From Hydractinia symbiolongicarpus (Eukaryota; Cnidaria; Hydrozoa; Anthoathecata; Hydractiniidae), in assembly GCF_029227915.1 (NCBI RefSeq), contig NC_079876.1, positions 31,285,828 to 31,349,827 on the forward strand: 64,000 nucleotides of DNA. The letters run 5' to 3'. A program made the position numbers and the translations under genes. The notes below the pieces were generated by a model. That model saw nothing but the letters and a program-made list of their open reading frames with translations, did no database searches and was not told the DNA's origin. Shown here in pieces: positions 23,117-36,300 of this stretch. The stretch's first letter is position 1, and every line of letters begins with the position of its first letter.

Positions 23117-24693
23117 GATAGTTGCACGCCCAGAACTGTAGGGGGTACAGAATAATTCAGGCATTCATACCTGATTTTTTCTGTACCACCTATGGCGTTG
23201 CCAGATGTTGTACGCCTAGAACTGTAGGGGGGTACAGAATAATACAGGCATTAATACCTGACTTTTTCTGTACCCCATATGGCGTTGCCAGATATTTATA
23301 CGCCCAAAACAGTAGGGGGGTACAGGATAATTCAGGCATCCATACCTGATTTTTTCTGTACCCCCTATGGCGTACCCAGATATTTGTACGCCCAGAACTG
23401 AAGGGGGGTACAGAATAATTCAGGCATCCATACCTGATTTTTTCTGTACCCCCTTCGCCGTTGCCAGATACTTCTACGCCAAGAACTGTAAGGGTGTACA
23501 GAATAATTCAGGCATCTATACCTGATTTTTTCTGTAGCCCCCATGGCGTACCCGGATATTTGTACGCCCAGAACTGTGGGGGGGGTACAGAATATTTCAG
23601 GCATCCATACCTGATTTTTTCTGTGCCCCCTATGGCGTTGCCAGATATTTGCACGCCCAGAACTGTAGGGGGTACAGAATAATTCAGGCATTCATACCTG
23701 ATTTTTTCTGTACCCCCTATGGCGTTCCCAGATATTGTACGCCTAGAACTGTAGGGGGGTACAGAATAATTCAGGCATTAATACCTGATTTTTTCTGTAC
23801 CCCCTATGACGTTGCCAGACATTTATACGCCCAAAACTGTAGGGGGGTACAGAATAATTCAGGCATCCATACCTGATTTTTTCTGTACCCTCTACGGCGT
23901 TGCCAGATATTTGCACGCCCAGAACTGTAGGGGGGTACAGAATAATTCAGGCATTCATACCTGATTTTTTCTGTACCCCCTGTGGCGTTGCCAGATATTG
24001 TCGCCTAGAACTGTAGGGGGGTACAGAATAATTCAGGCATCCATACTTGATTTTTTCTGTACCCCCCATGGCGTACCCAGATGTTTGTACGCCCAGAACT
24101 GTAGGGGGGTACAGAATAATTCAGGCATCCATACCTGATTTTTTCTGTACCTCCTATGGCGTTGCCAGATATTTGCTCGCCCAGAACTGTAGGGGGTACA
24201 GAATAATTCAGGCATACATACCTGATTTTTTCTGTACCCCCTATGGCGTTGCCAGATATTTGCACGCCCAGAACTGTAGGGGGTACAGAATAATTCAGGC
24301 ATTCATACCTGATTTTTTCTGTACCCCCAATCGCGTTGCCAGATATTGTACGCCTAGAACTGTAGGGAGGGTACAGAATAATTCAAGCATTAATACCTGA
24401 TTTTTTCTGTACCCCCTATCGCGTTGCCAGATATTTGCACGCCCAGAACTGTAGGGGGTACAGAATAATTCAGGCATTCATACCTGATTTTTTCTGTACC
24501 CCCTATGGCGTTGCCGGATAGTGTACGCCTAGAACTGTAGGGGTGTACAGAATAATTCAGGCATCCATACGTGATTTTTTCTGTACCCCCTATGGCGTTG
24601 CCAGATATTTGCACGCCCAGAACTGTAGGGGGTACAGAATAATTCAGGCATTAATACCTGATTTTTTCTGTACCCTCTATGGCGTTGCCAGAT
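22573..24693 (+). repeat. 2973-bp-offset repeat, copy 2
   Basis: This is the second copy of 19600-21720. It also shares the TTTTCCGTT against TTTCCCGTT difference near 22753, a single substitution. The G-run of its F monomer is 8 here (23578-23585) and 9 in the first copy (20605-20613). Confidence 0.83.
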
Positions 24694-24786
24694 ATTTGCA
24701 CGCCCAGAACTGTAGGGGGTTACAGAATAATTCAGGCATTCATACCTGATTTTTTCTGTACTCCCTATGGCGTTGCCAGATATTTG

Positions 24787-27700
24787 CACGCCCAGAACTG
24801 TAGGGGGTACAGAATAATTCAGGCATTCATACCTGATTTTTTCTGTACCACCTATGGCGTTGCCAGATGTTGTACGCCTAGAACTGTAGGGGGGTACAGA
24901 ATAATACAGGCATTAATACCTGACTTTTTCTGTACCCCATATGGCGTTGCCAGATATTTATACGCCCAAAACAGTAGGGGGGTACAGGATAATTCAGGCA
25001 TCCATACCTGATTTTTTCTGTACCCTCTATGGCGTTGCCAGATATTTGCACGCCAAGAACTGTAGGGGGGTACAGAATATTTCAGGCATCCATACCTGAT
25101 TTTTTCTGTACCCCCTGTGGCGTTGCCAGATATTGTACGCCTAGAACTGTAGGGGGGTACAGAATAATTCAGGCATCCATACATGATTTTTTCTGTACCC
25201 CCCATGGCGTACCCAGATATTTGTACGCCCAGAACTGTAAGGGGATGCAGAATAATTCAGGCATCCATACGTGATTTTTTCTGTACCCCCTATGGCGTTG
25301 CCAGATATTTGCACGTCCAGAACTGTAGGGGGTACAGAATAATTCAGGCATGCATACCTGATTTTTTCTGTACTCCCTATGGCGTTGCCAGATATTGTAC
25401 GCCTAGAACTGTAGGGGGGTACAGAATAATTCAGGCATCCATACCTGATTTTTTCTGTACCCTCTATGGCGTTGCCAGATATTTGCACGCCCAGAACTGT
25501 AGGGGGGTACAGAATAATTCAGGCATTCATACCTGATTTTTTCTGTACCCCCTGTGGCGTTGCCAGACATTGTACGCCTAGAACTGTAGGGGAATACAGA
25601 ATAATTCCGGCATCCATACTTGATTTTTTCTGTACCCCCCATGGCGTACCCAGATATTTGTACGCCCAGAACTGTAGGGGGGGTACAGAATGATTCAGGC
25701 ATCCATACCTGATTTTTTCTGTACCCCCTTCGCCGTTGCCAGATACTTCTACGCCAAGAACTGTAAGGGTGTACAGAATAATTTAGGCATCCATACCTGA
25801 TTTTTTCTGTAGCCCCCATGGCGTACCCGGATATTTGTACGCCCAGAACTGTGGGGGGGGGGGTACAGAATATTCCAGGCATCCATACCTGATTTTTTCT
25901 GTACCCCCTATGGCGTTGCCAGATATTTGCACGCCCAGAACTGTAGGGGGGTACAGAATAATTCAGGCATCCATACCTGATTTTTTCTGTACCCCCTATG
26001 ACGTTGCCAGATATTTATACGCCTAAAACAGTAGGGGGGTACAGGATAATTCAGGCATCCATACCTGATTTTTTCTGTACCCTCTATGGCGTTGCCAGAT
26101 ATTTGCACGCCCAGAACTGTAGGGGGGTACAGAATAATTCAGGCATTCATACCTGATTTTTTCTGTACCCCCTGTGGCGTTGCCAGATATTGTACGCCTA
26201 GAACTGTAGGGGGGTACAGAATAATTCAGGCATCCATACCTGATTTTTTCTGTACCCCCCATGGCGTACCCAGATATTTGTACGCCCAGAACTGTAGGGG
26301 GATACAGAATAATTCAGGCATCCATACGTGATTTTTTCTGTACCCTCTATGGCGTTGCCAGATATTTGCACGCCTAGAACTGTAGGGGGTACAGAATAAT
26401 TCAAGCACACATACCTGATTTTTTCTGTACCCTCTTTGGCGTTGCCAGATATTTGCACGCCCAGAACTGTAGGGGGGTACAGAATAATTCAGGCATTCAT
26501 ACCTGATTTTTTCTGTACCCCCTGTGGCGTTGCCAGATATTGTACGCCTAGAACTGTAGGGGGTACAGAATAATTCCGGCATCCATACCTGATTTTTTCT
26601 GTACCCCCTATGGCGTACCCAGATATTTGTACACCCAGAACTGAAGGGGGGTACAGAATAATTCAGGCATCCATACCTGTTTTTTCTGTACCCCCTTCGC
26701 CGTTGCCAGATACTTCTACGCCAAGAACTGTAAGGGTGTACAGAATAATTCAGGCATCTATACCTGATTTTTTCTGTAGCCCCCATGGCGTACCCGGATA
26801 TTTGTACGCCCAGAACTGTGGGGGGGGGGGGGGGGTACAGAATATTTCAGGCATCCATACCTGATTTTTTCTGTGCCCCCTATGGCGTTGCCAGATATTT
26901 GCACGCCCAGTACTGTAGGGGGTACAGAATAATTCAGGCATTCATACCTGATTTTTTCTGTACCCCCTATGGCGTTCCCAGATATTGTACGCCTAGAACT
27001 GTAGGGGGATACAGAATAATTCAGGCATTAATACCTGATTTTTTCTGTACCCCCTATGACGTTGCCAGACATTTATACGCCCAAAACTCTAGGGGGTACA
27101 GAATAATTGAGGCATCCATACCTGATTTTTTCTGTACCCTCTACGGCGTTGCCAGATATTTGCACGCCCAGAACTGTAGGGGGGTACAGAATAATTCAGG
27201 CATTCATACCTTATTTTTTCTGTACCCCCTGTGGCGTTGCCAGATATTGTCGCCTAGAACTGTAGGGGGGTACAGAATAATTCAGGCATCCATACCTGAT
27301 TTTTTCTGTACCCCCCATGGCGTACCCAGATGTTTGTACGCCCAGAACTGTAGGGGGATACAGAATAATTCAGGCATCCATACCTGATTTTTTCTGTACC
27401 TCCTATGGCGTTGCCAGATATTTGCACGCCCAGAACTGTAGGGGGTACAGAATAATTCAGGCATACATACCTGATTTTTTCTGTACCCCCTATGGCGTTG
27501 CCAGATATTTGCACGCCCAGAACTGTAGGGGGTACAGAATAATTCAGGCATTCATACCTGATTTTTTCTGTACCCCCAATGGCGTTGCCAGCTATTGTAC
27601 GCCTAGAACTGTAGGGAGGGTACAGAATAATTCAAGCATTAATACCTGATTTTTTCTGTACCCCCTATCGCGTTGCCAGATATTTGCACGCCCAGAACTG

Positions 27701-29146
27701 TAGGGGGTACAGAATAATTCAGGCATTCATACCTGATTTTTTCTGTACCCCCTATGGCGTTGCCAGATATTTGCACGCCCAGAACTGTAGGGGGTACAGA
27801 ATAATTCAGGCATACATACCTGTTTTTTTCTGTACCCCCTATGGCGTTGCCAGATATTTGCACGCCCAGAACTGTAGGGGGTACAGAATAATTCAGGCAT
27901 TCATACCTGATTTTTTCTGTACCCCCTATCGCGTTGCCAGATATTGTACGCCTAGAACTGTAGGGGGGTACAGAATAATTCAGGCATTAATACCTGATTT
28001 TTTCTGTACCCCCTATGACGTTGCCAGACATTTATACGCCCAAAACTGCAGGGGGGTAGAGAATAATTCAGACATCCATACCTGATTTTTTCTGTACCCT
28101 CTATGGCTTTGCCAGATATTTACACGCCCAGAACTGTAGGGGGGTACAGAATAATTCAGGCATTAATACCTGATTTTTTCTGTACCCCCTATGGCGTTGC
28201 CAGATAATTATACGCCCAAAACAGTAGGGGGGTACAGGATAATTCAGGCATCCATACCTGATTTTTTCTGTACCCTCAATGGCGTTGCCAGATATTTGCA
28301 CGCCCAAAACTGAAGGGGGGGTACAGAATAATTCAGGCATTCATACATGATTTTTTCTGTACCCCCTGTGGCGTTGCCAGATATTGTACGCCTAGAACTG
28401 TAGGGGGGTACAGAATAATTCAGGCATCCATACCTGATTTTTTCTGTACCCCCCATGGCGTACCCTGATATTTGTACGCCCAGAACTGTAGGGGGGTACA
28501 GAATAATTCAGGCATCCATACGTGATTTCTTCTGTACCCCCTTTCCCGTTGCCAGATACTTCTACGCCAAGAACTGCAAGGGGGTACAGAATAATTCAGG
28601 CATTCATACCTGATTTTTTCTGTACCCCCTGTGGCGTTGCCAGATATTGTACGCCTAGAACTGTAGGGGGGTACAGAATAATTCAGGCATCCATACCTGA
28701 TTTTTTCTGTACCCCCCATGGCGTACCCAGATATTTGTACGCCCAGAACTGTAGGGGGGTACAGAATAATTCAGGCATCCATACGTGATTTTTTCTGTAC
28801 CCCCTATGGCGTTGCCAGATATTTGCACGCCCAGAACTGTAGGAGGTACAGAATAATTCAGGCATTCATACCTGATTTTTTCTGTACCCCCTATGACGTT
28901 GCCAGATAGTTGCACGCCCAGAACTGTAGGGGGTACAGAATAATTCAGGCATTCATACCTGATTTTTTCTGTACCACCTATGGCGTTGCCAGATGTTGTA
29001 CGCCTAGAACTGTAGGGGGGTACAGAATAATACAGGCATTAATACCTGACTTTTTCTGTACCCCATATGGCGTTGCCAGATATTTATACGCCCAAAACAG
29101 TAGGGGGGTACAGGATAATTCAGGCATCCATACCTGATTTTTTCTG
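24787..29146 (+). repeat. About 4.4-kb block, copy 2
   Basis: This is the second copy of 16030-20385. It holds the longest G-run of the window, 16 Gs at 26820-26835, where copy 1 has 10. It also has a GAATAATTGAGG substitution near 27109 and CTCTAGGGGG near 27087 not seen in copy 1. Confidence 0.83.
26820..26835 (+). repeat. Longest homopolymer: 16-G run in a type F monomer
   Basis: The run of 16 Gs follows GAACTGT. The other F runs, by start position and length, are 2052 (8), 6852 (7), 8080 (7), 10698 (14), 13153 (14), 14476 (7), 17094 (13), 18064 (10), 20605 (9), 23578 (8), 25853 (11), 29978 (15), 31126 (11), 35242 (14), 36389 (12), 40675 (9), 42514 (10), 44442 (14), 46727 (8), 50743 (7), 51971 (7), 54590 (11), 55910 (7), 58528 (13), 59847 (12), 60729 (10) and 63270 (9). 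Exact lengths are the positions most exposed to sequencing error. Confidence 0.85.
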
Positions 29147-32100
29147 TACCCTCTATGGCGTTGCCAGATATTTGCACGCCAAGAACTGTAGGGGGGTACA
29201 GAATATTTCAGGCATTTATACCTGATTTTTTCTGTACCCCCTGTGGCGTTGCCAGATATTGTACGCCTAGAACTGTAGGGGGGTACAGAATAATTCAGGC
29301 ATCCATACATGATTTTTTCTGTACCCCCCATGGCGTACCCAGATATTTGTACACCCAGAACTGTAGGGGGATGCAGAATAATTCAGGCATCCATACGTGA
29401 TTTTTTCTGTACCCCCTATGGCGTTGCCAGATATTTGCACGTCCAGAACTGTAGGGGGTACAGAATAATTCAGGCATGCATACCTGATTTTTTCTGTACT
29501 CCCTATGGCGTTGCCAGATATTGTACGCCTAGAACTGTAGGGGGGTACAGAATAATTCAGGCATCCATACCTGATTTTTTCTGTACCCTCTATGGCGTTG
29601 CCAGATATTTGCACGCCCAGAACTGTAGGGGGGTACAGAATAATTCAGGCATTCATACCTGATTTTTTCTGTACCCCCTGTGGCGTTGCCAGATAATGTA
29701 CGCCTAGAACTGTAGGGGGGTACAGAATAATTCCGGCATCCATACCTGATTTTTTCTGTACCCCCCATGGCGTACCCAGATATTTGTACGCCCAGAACTG
29801 TAGGGGGGTACAGAATGATTCAGGCATCCATACCTGATTTTTTCTGTACCCCCTTCGCCGTTGCCAGATACTTCTACGCCAAGAACTGTAAGGGTGTACA
29901 GAATAATTTAGGCATCCATACCTGATTTTTTCTGTAGCCCCCATGGCGTACCCGGATATTTGTACGCCCAGAACTGTGGGGGGGGGGGGGGGTACAGAAT
30001 ATTCCAGGCATCCATACCTGATTTTTTCTGTACCCCCTATGGCGTTGCCAGATATTTGCACGCCCAGAACTGTAGGGGGTACAGAATAATTCAGGCATTC
30101 ATACCTGATTTTTTCTGTACCCCCTATGGCGTTGCCAGATATTGTACGCCTAGAACTGTAGGGGGGTACAGAATAATTCAGGCATTAATACGTGATTTTT
30201 TCTGTACCCCCTATGACGTTGCTAGACATTTATACGCCCAAAACTGTAGGGGGGTACAGAATAATTCACGCATCCATACCTGATTTTTTCTGTACCCTCT
30301 ATGGCGTTGCCAGATATTTGCACGCCCAGAACTGTAGGGGGGTACAGAATAATTCAGGCATCCATACCTGATTTTTTCTGTACCCCCTATGACGTTGCCA
30401 GATATTTATACGCCTAAAACAGTAGGGGGGTACAGGATAATTCAGGCATCCATACCTGATTTTTTCTGTACCCTCTATGGCGTTGCCAGATATTTGCACG
30501 CCCAGAACTGTAGGGGGGTACAGAATAATTCAGGCATTCATACCTGATTTTTTCTGTACCCCCTGTGGCGTTGCCAGATATTGTACGCCTAGAACTGTAG
30601 GGGGGTACAGAATAATTCAGGCATCCATACCTGATTTTTTCTGTACCCCCTATGGCGTACCCAAATATTTGTACACCCAGAACTGTAGGGGGATACAGAA
30701 TAATTCAGGCATTAATACCTGATTTTTTCTGTACCCTCTTTGGCGTTGCCAGATATTTGCACGCCCAGAACTGTAGGGGGGTACAGAATAATTCAGGCAT
30801 TCATACCTGATTTTTTCTGTACCCCCTGTGGCGTTGCCAGATATTGTGCGCCTAGAACTGTAGGGGGGTACAGAATAATTCCGGCATCCATACCTGATTT
30901 TTTCTGTACCCCCTATGGCGTACCCAGATATTTGTACGCCCAGAACTGAAGGGGGGTACAGAATAATTCAGGCATCCATACCTGATTTTTTCTGTACCCC
31001 CTTCGCCGTTGCCAGATACTTCTACGCCAAGAACTGTAAGGGTGTACAGAATAATTCAGGCATCTATACCTGATTTTTTCTGTAGCCCCCATGGCGTACC
31101 CGGATATTTGTACGCCCAGAACTGTGGGGGGGGGGGTACAGAATATTTCAGGCATCCATACCTGATTTTTTCTGTGCCCCCTATGGCGTTGCCAGATATT
31201 TGCACGCCCAGAACTGTAGGGGGTACAGAATAATTCAGGCATTCATACCTGATTTTTTCTGTACCCCCTATGGCGTTCCCAGATATTGTACGCCTAGAAC
31301 TGTAGGGGGGTACAGAATAATTCAGGCATTAATACCTGATTTTTTCTGTACCCCCTATGACGTTGCCAGACATTTATACGCCCAAAACTGTAGGGGGGTA
31401 CAGAATAATTCAGGCATCCATACCTGATTTTTCTGTACCCTCTACGGCGTTGCCAGATATTTGCACGCCCAGAACTGTAGGGGGGTACAGAATAATTCAG
31501 GCATTCATACCTGATTTTTTCTGTACCCCCTGTGGCGTTGCCAGATATTGTCGCCTAGAACTGTAGGGGGATACAGAATAATTCAGGCATCCATACTTGA
31601 TTTTTTCTGTATCCCCCATGGCGTACCCAGATGTTTGTACGCCCAGAACTGTAGGGGGGTACAGAATAATTCAGGCATCCATACCTGATTTTTTCTGTAC
31701 CTCCTATGGCGTTGCCAGATATTTGCTCGCCCAGAACTGTAGGGGGTACAGAATAATTCAGGCATACATACCTGATTTTTTCTGTACCCCCTATGGCGTT
31801 GCCAGATATTTGCACGCCCAGAACTGTAGGGGGTACAGAATAATTCAGGCATTCATACCTGATTTTTTCTGTACCCCCAATCGCGTTGCCAGATATTGTA
31901 CGCCTAGAACTGTAGGGAGGGTACAGAATAATTCAAGCATTAATACCTGATTTTTTCTGTACCCCCTATCGCGTTGCCAGATATTTGCACGCCCAGAACT
32001 GTAGGGGGTACAGAATAATTCAGGCATTCATACCTGATTTTTTCTGTACCCCCTATGGCGTTGCCGGATAGTGTACGCCTAGAACTGTAGGGGTGTACAG

Positions 32101-33335
32101 AATAATTCAGGCATCCATACGTGATTTTTTCTGTACCCCCTATGGCGTTGCCAGATATTTGCACGCCCAGAACTGTAGGGGGTACAGAATAATTCAGGCA
32201 TTAATACCTGATTTTTTCTGTACCCTCTATGGCGTTGCCAGATATTTGCACGCCCAGAACTGTAGGGGGTTACAGAATAATTCAGGCATTCATACCTGAT
32301 TTTTTCTGTACTCCCTATGGCGTTGCCAGATATTTGCACGCCCAGAACTGTAGGGGGTACAGAATAATTCAGGCATTCATACCTGATTTTTTCTGTACCA
32401 CCTATGGCGTTGCCAGATGTTGTACGCCTAGAACTGTAGGGGGGTACAGAATAATACAGGCATTAATACCTGACTTTTTCTGTACCCCATATGGCGTTGC
32501 CAGATATTTATACGCCCAAAACAGTAGGGGGGTACAGGATAATTCAGGCATCCATACCTGATTTTTTCTGTACCCTCTATGGCGTTGCCAGATATTTGCA
32601 CGCCAAGAACTGTAGGGGGGTACAGAATATTTCACGCATTCATACCTGATTTTTTCTGTACCCCCTGTGGCGTTGCCAGATATTGTACGCCTAGAACTGT
32701 AGGGGGGTACAGAATAATTCAGGCATCCATACATGATTTTTTCTGTACCCCCCATGGCGTACCCAGATATTTGTACGCCCAGAACTGTAAGGGGATGCAG
32801 AATAATTCAGGCATCCATACGTGATTTTTTCTGTACCCCCTATGGCGGTGCCAGATATTTGCACGTCCAGAACTGTAGGGGGTACAGAATAATTCAGGCA
32901 TGCATACCTGATTTTTTCTGTACTCCCTATGGCGTTGCCAGATATTGTACGCCTAGAACTGTAGGGGGGTACAGAATAATTCAGGCATCCATACCTGATT
33001 TTTTCTGTACCCTCTATGGCGTTGCCAGATATTTGCACGCCCAGAACTGTAGGGGGGTACAGAATAATTCAGGCATTCATACCTGATTTTTTCTGTACCC
33101 CCTGTGGCGTTGCCAGACATTGTACGCCTAGAACTGTAGGGGGGTACAGAATAATTCCGGCATCCATACTTGATTTTTTCTGTACCCCCCATGGCGTACC
33201 CAGATATTTGTACGCCCAGAACTGTAGGGGGGTACAGAATGATTCAGGCATCCATACCTGATTTTTTCTGTACCCCCTTCGCCGTTGCCAGATACTTCTA
33301 CGCCAAGAACTGTAAGGGTGTACAGAATAATTTAG
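28072..33335 (+). repeat. 5264-bp (60-monomer) tandem duplication, unit 1
   Basis: The unit repeats at 33336 with an offset of 5263-5264. It starts just before TGTACCCTCTATGGCTTTGCC, whose GGCTTTGCC is a rare variant found at 28107 and 33371. Other shared rare variants are CCAAATATTTGTACACCC (30661 and 35924), ATATTGTGCGCC, and a five-T CCTGATTTTTCTG (31423 and 36687). G-runs differ by one or so (15 against 14; 11 against 12). Confidence 0.86.
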
Positions 33336-36300
33336 GCATCCATACCTGATTTTTTCTGTACCCTCTATGGCTTTGCCAGATATTTACACGCCCAGAACTG
33401 TAGGGGGGTACAGAATAATTCAGGCATTAATACCTGATTTTTTCTGTACCCCCTATGGCGTTGCCAGATAATTATACGCCCAAAACAGTAGGGGGGTACA
33501 GGATAATTCAGGCATCCATACCTGATTTTTTCTGTACCCTCAATGGCGTTGCCAGATATTTGCACGCCCAAAACTGAAGGGGGGGTACAGAATAATTCAG
33601 GCATTCATACATGATTTTTTCTGTACCCCCTGTGGCGTTGCCAGATATTGTACGCCTAGAACTGTAGGGGGGTACAGAATAATTCAGGCATCCATACCTG
33701 ATTTTTTCTGTACCCCCCATGGCGTACCCTGATATTTGTACGCCCAGAACTGTAGGGGGGTACAGAATAATTCAGGCATCCATACGTGATTTCTTCTGTA
33801 CCCCCTTTCCCGTTGCCAGATACTTCTACGCCAAGAACTGCAAGGGGGTACAGAATAATTCAGGCATTCATACCTGATTTTTTCTGTACCCCCTGTGGCG
33901 TTGCCAGATATTGTACGCCTAGAACTGTAGGGGGGTACAGAATAATTCAGGCATCCATACCTGATTTTTTCTGTACCCCCCATGGCGTACCCAGATATTT
34001 GTACGCCCAGAACTGTAGGGGGGTACAGAATAATTCAGGCATCCATACGTGATTTTTTCTGTACCCCCTATGGCGTTGCCAGATATTTGCACGCCCAGAA
34101 CTGTAGGAGGTACAGAATAATTCAGGCATTCATACCTGATTTTTTCTGTACCCCCTATGACGTTGCCAGATAGTTGCACGCCCAGAACTGTAGGGGGTAC
34201 AGAATAATTCAGGCATTCATACCTGATTTTTTCTGTACCACCTATGGCGTTGCCAGATGTTGTACGCCTAGAACTGTAGGGGGGTACAGAATAATACAGG
34301 CATTAATACCTGACTTTTTCTGTACCCCATATGGCGTTGCCAGATATTTATACGCCCAAAACAGTAGGGGGGTACAGGATAATTCAGGCATCCATACCTG
34401 ATTTTTTCTGTACCCTCTATGGCGTTGCCAGATATTTGCACGCCAAGAACTGTAGGGGGGTACAGAATATTTCAGGCATTTATACCTGATTTTTTCTGTA
34501 CCCCCTGTGGCGTTGCCAGATATTGTACGCCTAGAACTGTAGGGGGGTACAGAATAATTCAGGCATCCATACATGATTTTTTCTGTACCCCCCATGGCGT
34601 ACCCAGATATTTGTACACCCAGAACTGTAGGGGGATGCAGAATAATTCAGGCATCCATACGTGATTTTTTCTGTACCCCCTATGGCGTTGCCAGATATTT
34701 GCACGTCCAGAACTGTAGGGGGTACAGAATAATTCAGGCATGCATACCTGATTTTTTCTGTACTCCCTATGGCGTTGCCAGATATTGTACGCCTAGAACT
34801 GTAGGGGGGTACAGAATAATTCAGGCATCCATACCTGATTTTTTCTGTACCCTCTATGGCGTTGCCAGATATTTGCACGCCCAGAACTGTAGGGGGGTAC
34901 AGAATAATTCAGGCATTCATACCTGATTTTTTCTGTACCCCCTGTGGCGTTGCCAGATAATGTACGCCTAGAACTGTAGGGGGGTACAGAATAATTCCGG
35001 CATCCATACCTGATTTTTTCTGTACCCCCCATGGCGTACCCAGATATTTGTACGCCCAGAACTGTAGGGGGGTACAGAATGATTCAGGCATCCATACCTG
35101 ATTTTTTCTGTACCCCCTTCGCCGTTGCCAGATACTTCTACGCCAAGAACTGTAAGGGTGTACAGAATAATTTAGGCATCCATACCTGATTTTTTCTGTA
35201 GCCCCCATGGCGTACCCGGATATTTGTACGCCCAGAACTGTGGGGGGGGGGGGGGTACAGAATATTCCAGGCATCCATACCTGATTTTTTCTGTACCCCC
35301 TATGGCGTTGCCAGATATTTGCACGCCCAGAACTGTAGGGGGTACAGAATAATTCAGGCATTCATACCTGATTTTTTCTGTACCCCCTATGGCGTTGCCA
35401 GATATTGTACGCCTAGAACTGTAGGGGGGTACAGAATAATTCAGGCATTAATACGTGATTTTTTCTGTACCCCCTATGACGTTGCTAGACATTTATACGC
35501 CCAAAACTGTAGGGGGGTACAGAATAATTCACGCATCCATACCTGATTTTTTCTGTACCCTCTATGGCGTTGCCAGATATTTGCACGCCCAGAACTGTAG
35601 GGGGGTACAGAATAATTCAGGCATCCATACCTGATTTTTTCTGTACCCCCTATGACGTTGCCAGATATTTATACGCCTAAAACAGTAGGGGGGTACAGGA
35701 TAATTCAGGCATCCATACCTGATTTTTTCTGTACCCTCTATGGCGTTGCCAGATATTTGCACGCCCAGAACTGTAGGGGGGTACAGAATAATTCAGGCAT
35801 TCATACCTGATTTTTTCTGTACCCCCTGTGGCGTTGCCAGATATTGTACGCCTAGAACTGTAGGGGGGTACAGAATAATTCAGGCATCCATACCTGATTT
35901 TTTCTGTACCCCCTATGGCGTACCCAAATATTTGTACACCCAGAACTGTAGGGGGATACAGAATAATTCAGGCATTAATACCTGATTTTTTCTGTACCCT
36001 CTTTGGCGTTGCCAGATATTTGCACGCCCAGAACTGTAGGGGGGTACAGAATAATTCAGGCATTCATACCTGATTTTTTCTGTACCCCCTGTGGCGTTGC
36101 CAGATATTGTGCGCCTAGAACTGTAGGGGGGTACAGAATAATTCCGGCATCCATACCTGATTTTTTCTGTACCCCCTATGGCGTACCCAGATATTTGTAC
36201 GCCCAGAACTGAAGGGGGGTACAGAATAATTCAGGCATCCATACCTGATTTTTTCTGTACCCCCTTCGCCGTTGCCAGATACTTCTACGCCAAGAACTGT

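Noticed and set aside
26820-26835. Intramolecular G-quadruplex from the array's G-runs
   Set aside because: Ordinary G-runs are spaced about 87 bases apart and each faces a C-run in its own hairpin. Only the longest single runs could form a quadruplex, and that cannot be judged from sequence alone.
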